DNA from: Rhodococcus sp. IITR03
GTDB lineage: Bacteria; Actinomycetota; Actinomycetes; Mycobacteriales; Mycobacteriaceae
DNA: 9,981 nt
Assembly: GCA_001017865.1 (NCBI GenBank)
Contig: LATQ01000395.1
Span: forward strand, 1 to 9,981
Direction of reading: 5' to 3'
How positions within the stretch are numbered: the stretch's first letter is position 1; each line of letters starts with the position of its first letter. A model generated the notes under the pieces. It saw only the letters and a program-made list of their open reading frames with translations, was not told the DNA's origin and ran no database searches. Made by a program: the position numbers and the translations under genes. Below are positions 5,964-9,981 of the stretch, piece after piece.

Positions 5964-7460
5964 CGCTGCTGTCCTTCCTCGCGTGCCTTCGCGAGTGCGG
6001 CACGTCCTTCGTCGGAGGCCCACCATTGCCGAAAGGTCTGTTTCGGCGGGGCCGGCATGTCGCGAGCGTCGGTCCAGCCGGCGAGCGGACCGGGCAGATT
6101 GGTGATCTTCCCCTTCTTGCCGGCGAGGACGCGGCCGAGACCGGCGGCCTTCTGCGCGGCCGTCCAGCGTCGCGAGGACGACATGGCCAGCGATGCGGCC
6201 TTCATCGCCGCAGCCTCGGGTCCGAAGCGGGCGTGTTCGACCTTCTGGTGGCGCAATTCCACCAGCAGCGACGGGATGTCGATCTTGACGGGGCAGGCGT
6301 CGTAGCAGGCACCACACAGGCTCGACGCGAACGGCAGGCTGGCGTTGGGGTCGTCGGGTTCGTCCATCCCGGCCAATTGAGGCTGAGGACGGCGCCGATC
6401 GGGCCCGGATAGGTCGAGCCGTAGGCGTGGCCTCCGGTGCGCTCGTAGACCGGGCACACGTTCAGGCATGCCGAGCACCGGATGCAGTGCAGCGCTTCGC
6501 GTCCGATCTCGTCGGCAAGCGCGGCGGTGCGACCGTTGTCGAGCAGCACGAGGTGGAATTCCTGCGGTCCGTCGCCGGGGGTGACACCGGTCCACATCGA
6601 GGTGTAGGGGTTCATGCGCTCCCCGGTCGACGAGCGCGGCAGCAGCTGCAGGAACACCTCGAGGTCGCGGAAGGTGGGCAGCAGCTTCTCGATACCCATG
6701 ACGGTGATGAGCGTCTGCGGCAGCGTCAGGCACATGCGGCCGTTGCCTCGGATTCGACGACGGCGAGGGTGCCGGTCTCGGCGATGCCGAAGTTCGCGCC
6801 CGACACCGCAACCGGCACCGTCATGAACTTGTGTCGCAGGAACTTTCGTGCCGCGGCTGCGAGATGGCGGGGGTTGTCGTCGAGGTCGGGGTCGACGTCC
6901 GGCATCTCACGCAGGAAGATCTCGCGGATCTCGGCGCGATTGCGGTGGATGGCGGGCACGAGGATGTGCGAGGGCTTGTCGTGGCCGAGTTGGACGATGA
7001 GCTCGGCGAGGTCGGTCTCGTAGGCGGCGATCCCCTGTTCCTCGAGGTGCTCGTTGAGCCCGATCTCCTGGGTGGCCATCGATTTGACCTTGATGACCTC
7101 ATCGGATCCCGTCTTTCGGATCAGCTCGGTGACGATGGCGTTGGCCTCGGCGGCGTCGGCCGCCCAGTGCACCACGCCGCCGCGCGCGGTCACCGCCTCC
7201 TCGAGCTGGGTGAGCAACTCCGGGAGACGGTTGAGCACGTCGGTCTTGATAGCGGCGCCGGCGTCGCGCAGTTGCTCCCAGTCGGGCAGTTCCCCGGTGA
7301 CATTCAGTCGCTTGGCACGGATGGTGTGGGTGGCCTTGCCGATGTTGCGGCGCAACTGCGGGTTCGCGAGTTCCTGGTGCGCTGCGTCGGGAAACTTCTT
7401 GATGCCGCGCAGATTTCCGGATCCACGCGGCGGGACCACGGGCATACCGAGTGCGGTCAC
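5960..7460 (-). CDS. lutB: Lactate utilisation protein B (LUD plus two iron-sulfur motifs); two one-base frameshifts
   Basis: Iron-sulfur subunit of LutABC; 500 residues after correction. The N-terminal LUD domain includes VKSMATQEIGLNEHLE and FGIAETGTLAVVE. The ferredoxin-type part has C326-x2-C329-x2-C332-x3-C336-P (CIRCSACLNVCPVY) and C383-x2-C386-x3-C390-P (LCGACYDACPVKI). The frame breaks twice. Near 6746, GGG has become GG; restoring G gives VESEGNGRMCLTLP. Near 6381, CCC has become CC; restoring C gives AVLSPQLAGMDEPDDPNASLP. Both corrected joins match the LutB family, and the corrected length is divisible by three. The GTG start at 7460 overlaps the lutA stop as GTGA; its stop overlaps lutC. 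Taken literally, the sequence would inactivate lactate oxidation although lutA and lutC are intact, so sequence error is more likely than a pseudogene. Confidence 0.88.
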
Positions 7461-8221
7461 GCGGGCACTCCCTTGGGGGCGACGGCCGGTTCCACGGAGG
7501 CGAGGATCTCGGCGAGGTGGATGGTGCGGGTACCGGTGCGCAGTCGTGTGAGACCGCCACCGATGTGCATCAGGCACGACGAGTCGCCGGCGCTGCAGTA
7601 TTCGGCGCCGGTGGCGGCGACATTGCTCAGTTTGTCGGCGAGCATCGCGGTGGAGGTCTCGGCGTTCTTGATCGCGAAGGTGCCGCCGAATCCGCAGCAC
7701 GAGTCGGCCTCGGGCAGTTCGACGAGGTCGATCTCGCGCACGGCCCGCAACAGCTGGAGCGGCTTCTCCCCCACCCGCAGCATCCGCAGCGAGTGGCAGG
7801 TGGGGTGATAGGTCACCCGGTGCGGGAAATACGCACCGACGTCGGTGACGCCGAGGACGTCGACGAGGAATTCGGACAACTCGTACGTCTTGGCCTTGAC
7901 GGTGTCGACCCGTCCGCACAACGACGCGGAACCGTAACGGGAGGCGACGATTTCGTGCTGGTGACGGACGGATCCGACGCACGATCCGGAAGGGGCGACG
8001 ACGGCGTCGATGCTGCTGTCGTCGAAGGCGTCGACGTAGTTCTCGACGAGCGGCAGCGCGTCGGGTTGGTAGCCGGTGTTGACGTGCATCTGGCCGCAGC
8101 AGGTCTGGCGTTCGGGGAAGACGACGTCGTGCCCGAGCCGGGTGAGGAGCAGGGCGGTGGCCGAAACAGCCTTCGGGAACATCGTGTCGCCGAGGCACGT
8201 CGCGAACAGGGCGATTCGCAT
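7457..8221 (-). CDS. lutA: Lactate utilisation protein A (cysteine-rich CCG-domain protein)
   Basis: First gene of the lactate operon; 254 residues, intact. It belongs to the CCG-domain family (as in heterodisulfide reductase and glycolate oxidase iron-sulfur subunits). It has two cysteine-rich repeats. The first has C9 (FATCLGD), C41-C42-G (QTCCGQMHVNTGY) and C81 (PSGSCV). The second has C142 (YHPTCHSLR), C175-C176-G (DSCCGFGGTF) and C216 (DSSCLMHIGG). With LutB and LutC it oxidises L-lactate in the cytoplasm. The ATG at 8221 has GGAG six bases upstream. An LldR-type palindrome (8242-8256) lies 20 bases before the start, where a repressor would block transcription. Confidence 0.93.
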   Translation of the reverse strand: MRIALFATCLGDTMFPKAVSATALLLTRLGHDVVFPERQTCCGQMHVNTGYQPDALPLVENYVDAFDDSSIDAVVAPSGSCVGSVRHQHEIVASRYGSASLCGRVDTVKAKTYELSEFLVDVLGVTDVGAYFPHRVTYHPTCHSLRMLRVGEKPLQLLRAVREIDLVELPEADSCCGFGGTFAIKNAETSTAMLADKLSNVAATGAEYCSAGDSSCLMHIGGGLTRLRTGTRTIHLAEILASVEPAVAPKGVPA

Positions 8222-8241
8222 GGAGATCTCCGCATCGGGGG

Positions 8242-8256
8242 TGTGGTCTGACCACA
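8242..8256. promoter_or_regulatory. LldR/FadR-type operator upstream of lutA
   Basis: TGTGGTC-T-GACCACA is a perfect 15-bp palindrome. Its core TGGTCTGACCA fits the TNGTNNNACNA pattern described for the lactate-responsive GntR/FadR-family regulator LldR of Corynebacterium. It lies 20 bp before the lutA ATG. A 15-bp identical copy of its core lies 112 bp away beside the permease gene. Confidence 0.8.
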
Positions 8257-8354
8257 TTGAACCACACGTTCCGGAGATCCGCCGCACATTTTCGGACAGT
8301 GACCGCAAATTCCGTCACGGGTCGACTGTGACGCGGACCATGGTGTACTTTCAC

Positions 8355-8367
8355 GTGGTCTGACCAC
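8355..8367. promoter_or_regulatory. LldR/FadR-type operator upstream of the lactate permease
   Basis: GTGGTC-T-GACCAC is a perfect 13-bp palindrome. Together with the next two bases it is identical over 15 bp to the site beside lutA. It lies 53 bp before the permease GTG. A weak candidate promoter precedes it on the plus strand (TCGACT at 8322-8327, 16-bp spacer, TGTACT at 8344-8349), which would place the operator at the transcription start. The promoter call is tentative; the operator call is firmer. Confidence 0.78.
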
Positions 8368-8420
8368 ATCGGTCGAAATCACATCTGCCGCCAACAGCGG
8401 CGCAACCACAGGAGTTTCGT

Positions 8421-9981
8421 GTGGCAACCCGGATATCGGCGGTGACATTCACACCCGCCACTGACGCCATCGCAGGCAGCCTCACCGCATCGGCTCTCGT
8501 GGGCCTTGCGCCGCTGCTGACCTTCTTCGTCCTGCTCGCCGGCTTCAAACTCAAGGCCTGGTATTCCGGACTCGGCGCCCTCGTCGTCGCGCTCGTCGTC
8601 GCGATCATCGGCTTCGAGATGCCCGCGCCGCTGGCCGGCCTGTCCGCCCTGCAGGGCATCACCTTCGGGCTCTTCCCGGTGATGTGGATCGTGATCACTG
8701 CGATCTGGTTCTACGAACTCACCGTCGTCAGCGGCCGGTTCGAGGATCTGCGGCGCATCTTCAACTCGATCGGTCACGGCGACATGCGGATCCAGGCGAT
8801 GCTCATCGCCTTCTGCTTCGGCGGCATGCTCGAAGCACTCGCCGGATTCGGCGCGCCCGTCGCGATCACCGGCGCCATGCTCGTCACCCTCGGCATGCCC
8901 GCCCTGCGGGCCGCGGTCACGGTCCTGATCGCCAACACCGCACCGGTCGCCTTCGGCGCCATGGCCATCCCGATCACCACCGCCGGCGCCCTGACCGACA
9001 TCCCCGCCACCGAGATCGCCGCCGTCGTCGGCCGTCAGACACCGATCCTGGCGCTCTTCGTGCCGCTGTTGCTGCTCTTCCTCGTCGACGGTCGTCGCGG
9101 TGTCCGGCAGGCCTGGCCGATCGCACTGCTCACCGGCACGACCTTCGCGCTCGCCCAGTTCTGGTGCTCGAGCCATTTCTCGTACGAACTCACCGATGTC
9201 GTCGCCTCGCTCGCCGGCCTCACCGCGGCCGTGCTGATGCTGCAGGTCTGGAAGCCGCGGACCCCCGAGGACGCTCTCGCGCACCCGCACGAGGCCATCG
9301 CGGTCCAGGCCGGCACGGAGGGACCCGGAGCCGCTCGTGCTCCGCGGCGTCCCGTCGCCGACGAGTCGCTGACCACCTCGCGCGTCGTCATGGCCCTGTT
9401 CCCGTACCTGCTGGTCATCACCGTGTTCGGCATTGCGAAGCTGTGGACCGTCGGTGTCGATCTGCCGGAGCGTCTCGCCGCCACCGACGTCAAGATCGAG
9501 TGGCCCGGCCTGTACGGCAATCTGCTCACAGGCAACGGCGACGCGTCGAGCAGCGCGGTCTACACCTTCTCGTGGTTGTCGTCGCCGGGAACACTGCTGC
9601 TGCTCAGCGGCGCGATCGTCACCCTCGTCTACGCGCGGTGGGACAGCGGCGGCATGTTCCCGCTGACCGTCCGCCAGGCCGTGGCCACCTTCGGCACCAC
9701 CGTCGTGCGGATGAAGCTCGCCATCGCCACGGTGGCCACCGTCCTGGGCCTGAGCTACGTGATGAACCAGTCCGGCCAGACCGTCGCGATCGGCACGTGC
9801 TCGCCGGCACCGGCGCGATCTTCGCCCTGTTCTCCCCGATCCTCGGCTGGCTCGGCACCGCCGTCACCGGCTCGGACACATCCGCCAACGGCCTGTCCCG
9901 CGCCCGCCAGCAGCAGCGCCGGCAGACCGCCGGCATCGACCCGACCCTGCTGGTCGCGGCGACACCTCCGGTGGTGTGGTC
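8421..9981 (+). CDS. lctP: L-lactate permease (LctP/LldP family), 3' end beyond the window; two one-base frameshifts near the end
   Basis: Proton-coupled L-lactate uptake carrier of the inner membrane; about 521 residues visible of a family usually near 550. Hydrophobic helices run throughout (LAPLLTFFVLLAG, LVVALVVAIIGF, PVMWIVITAIWFYELTVVSG). Signature stretches are FCFGGMLEALAGFGAPVAIT from residue 131 and NTAPVAFGAMAIP from 172. The GTG at 8421 has AGGAG six bases upstream. Near 9799 one G is missing: restoring it gives VAIGTWLAGTGAIFALFSP, followed by GWLGTAVTGSDTSANG as in the family. Near 9962 one A is missing: restoring it gives LLVAANTSGGVV. Without these bases the frame stays open but encodes unrelated residues. 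It diverges from lutABC and supplies its substrate. LctP also accepts glycolate or D-lactate in some bacteria. Confidence 0.93.
   Translation, partial: MATRISAVTFTPATDAIAGSLTASALVGLAPLLTFFVLLAGFKLKAWYSGLGALVVALVVAIIGFEMPAPLAGLSALQGITFGLFPVMWIVITAIWFYELTVVSGRFEDLRRIFNSIGHGDMRIQAMLIAFCFGGMLEALAGFGAPVAITGAMLVTLGMPALRAAVTVLIANTAPVAFGAMAIPITTAGALTDIPATEIAAVVGRQTPILALFVPLLLLFLVDGRRGVRQAWPIALLTGTTFALAQFWCSSHFSYELTDVVASLAGLTAAVLMLQVWKPRTPEDALAHPHEAIAVQAGTEGPGAARAPRRPVADESLTTSRVVMALFPYLLVITVFGIAKLWTVGVDLPERLAATDVKIEWPGLYGNLLTGNGDASSSAVYTFSWLSSPGTLLLLSGAIVTLVYARWDSGGMFPLTVRQAVATFGTTVVRMKLAIATVATVLGLSYVMNQSGQTVAIGTCSPAPARSSPCSPRSSAGSAPPSPARTHPPTACPAPASSSAGRPPASTRPCWSRRHLRWCG

Larger units (their letters stand above)
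8222..8420. promoter_or_regulatory. Divergent lutA/permease control region
   Basis: 199 bp between the divergent lactate genes. It carries one LldR-type operator at each end, each near one gene, plus the permease ribosome binding site AGGAG at 8410-8414 (six bases before GTG). Apart from a weak plus-strand promoter candidate I see no clear promoter elements, and no regulator gene lies next to it. Confidence 0.7.

Noticed and set aside
5238..6305. 355-codon plus-strand open frame opposite whiB, lutC and lutB
   Set aside because: Antisense shadow with no domain, covering three recognisable minus-strand genes.
8299..8318. GTGAC and GTCAC arms as a CRP/GlxR-type site
   Set aside because: The arms are five bases with a ten-base spacer, not the six-base spacer of the TGTGA-N6-TCACA type.
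8379..9290. 303-codon minus-strand open frame opposite the permease
   Set aside because: Low-complexity, glycine/aspartate/arginine-rich shadow. The plus strand encodes clear permease signatures over the same bases.

Overview
The window looks like chromosomal DNA of a high-GC mycolic-acid actinobacterium, probably Rhodococcus or a close relative. That is an inference from four things: a WhiB-family regulator, a lutABC plus lactate permease locus, the GTG starts with 4-nt GTGA/ATGA gene overlaps, and the strong GC bias at third codon positions. I see no phage, insertion sequence, CRISPR array, tRNA or rRNA.

Left part (1-3148, all on the minus strand) is a protease operon. It reads, in order of transcription: a subtilisin-family (S8) protease with an I9-type prodomain but no signal peptide; a small lipoprotein-like ORF; an 83-codon ORF; and a metzincin-type zinc metalloprotease carrying 168-bp FG-GAP/VCBS propeller repeats that run off the left edge. 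The first three overlap by 4 nt each. The two small ORFs together look like one I9-like inhibitor/chaperone domain split by a missing base. The metalloprotease has an in-frame TAG inside its second propeller repeat, while the same frame stays open and homologous beyond it.

Middle part (3149-5062): a perfect 19-bp hairpin separates the protease operon from an HxlR-family regulator with a C-terminal SCP2-like domain (minus strand). An alpha/beta hydrolase runs divergently from it (plus strand). A perfect 15-bp inverted repeat between the two is the likely HxlR operator.

Right part (5080-9981) is the L-lactate utilisation locus. lutA-lutB-lutC run on the minus strand with 4-nt overlaps, and the chain ends with a WhiB-family gene that overlaps lutC by ATGA. 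An L-lactate permease gene diverges on the plus strand and runs off the right edge. The 199-bp divergent gap holds two copies of a TGGTCTGACCA palindrome, matching the operator type of the FadR/GntR-family lactate regulator LldR. The regulator gene itself is not in the window. Logic: LctP imports lactate, LutABC oxidises it to pyruvate, LldR presumably represses both arms, and WhiB is co-expressed.

A quality caveat dominates interpretation. Five or more genes carry single-base frameshifts, and almost all are the loss of one base from a short G, C or A run. Putting the base back restores full-length, family-typical proteins. This pattern fits systematic sequencing/assembly error better than mass pseudogenisation. 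I therefore annotate the genes as single spanning CDSs and mark each break.
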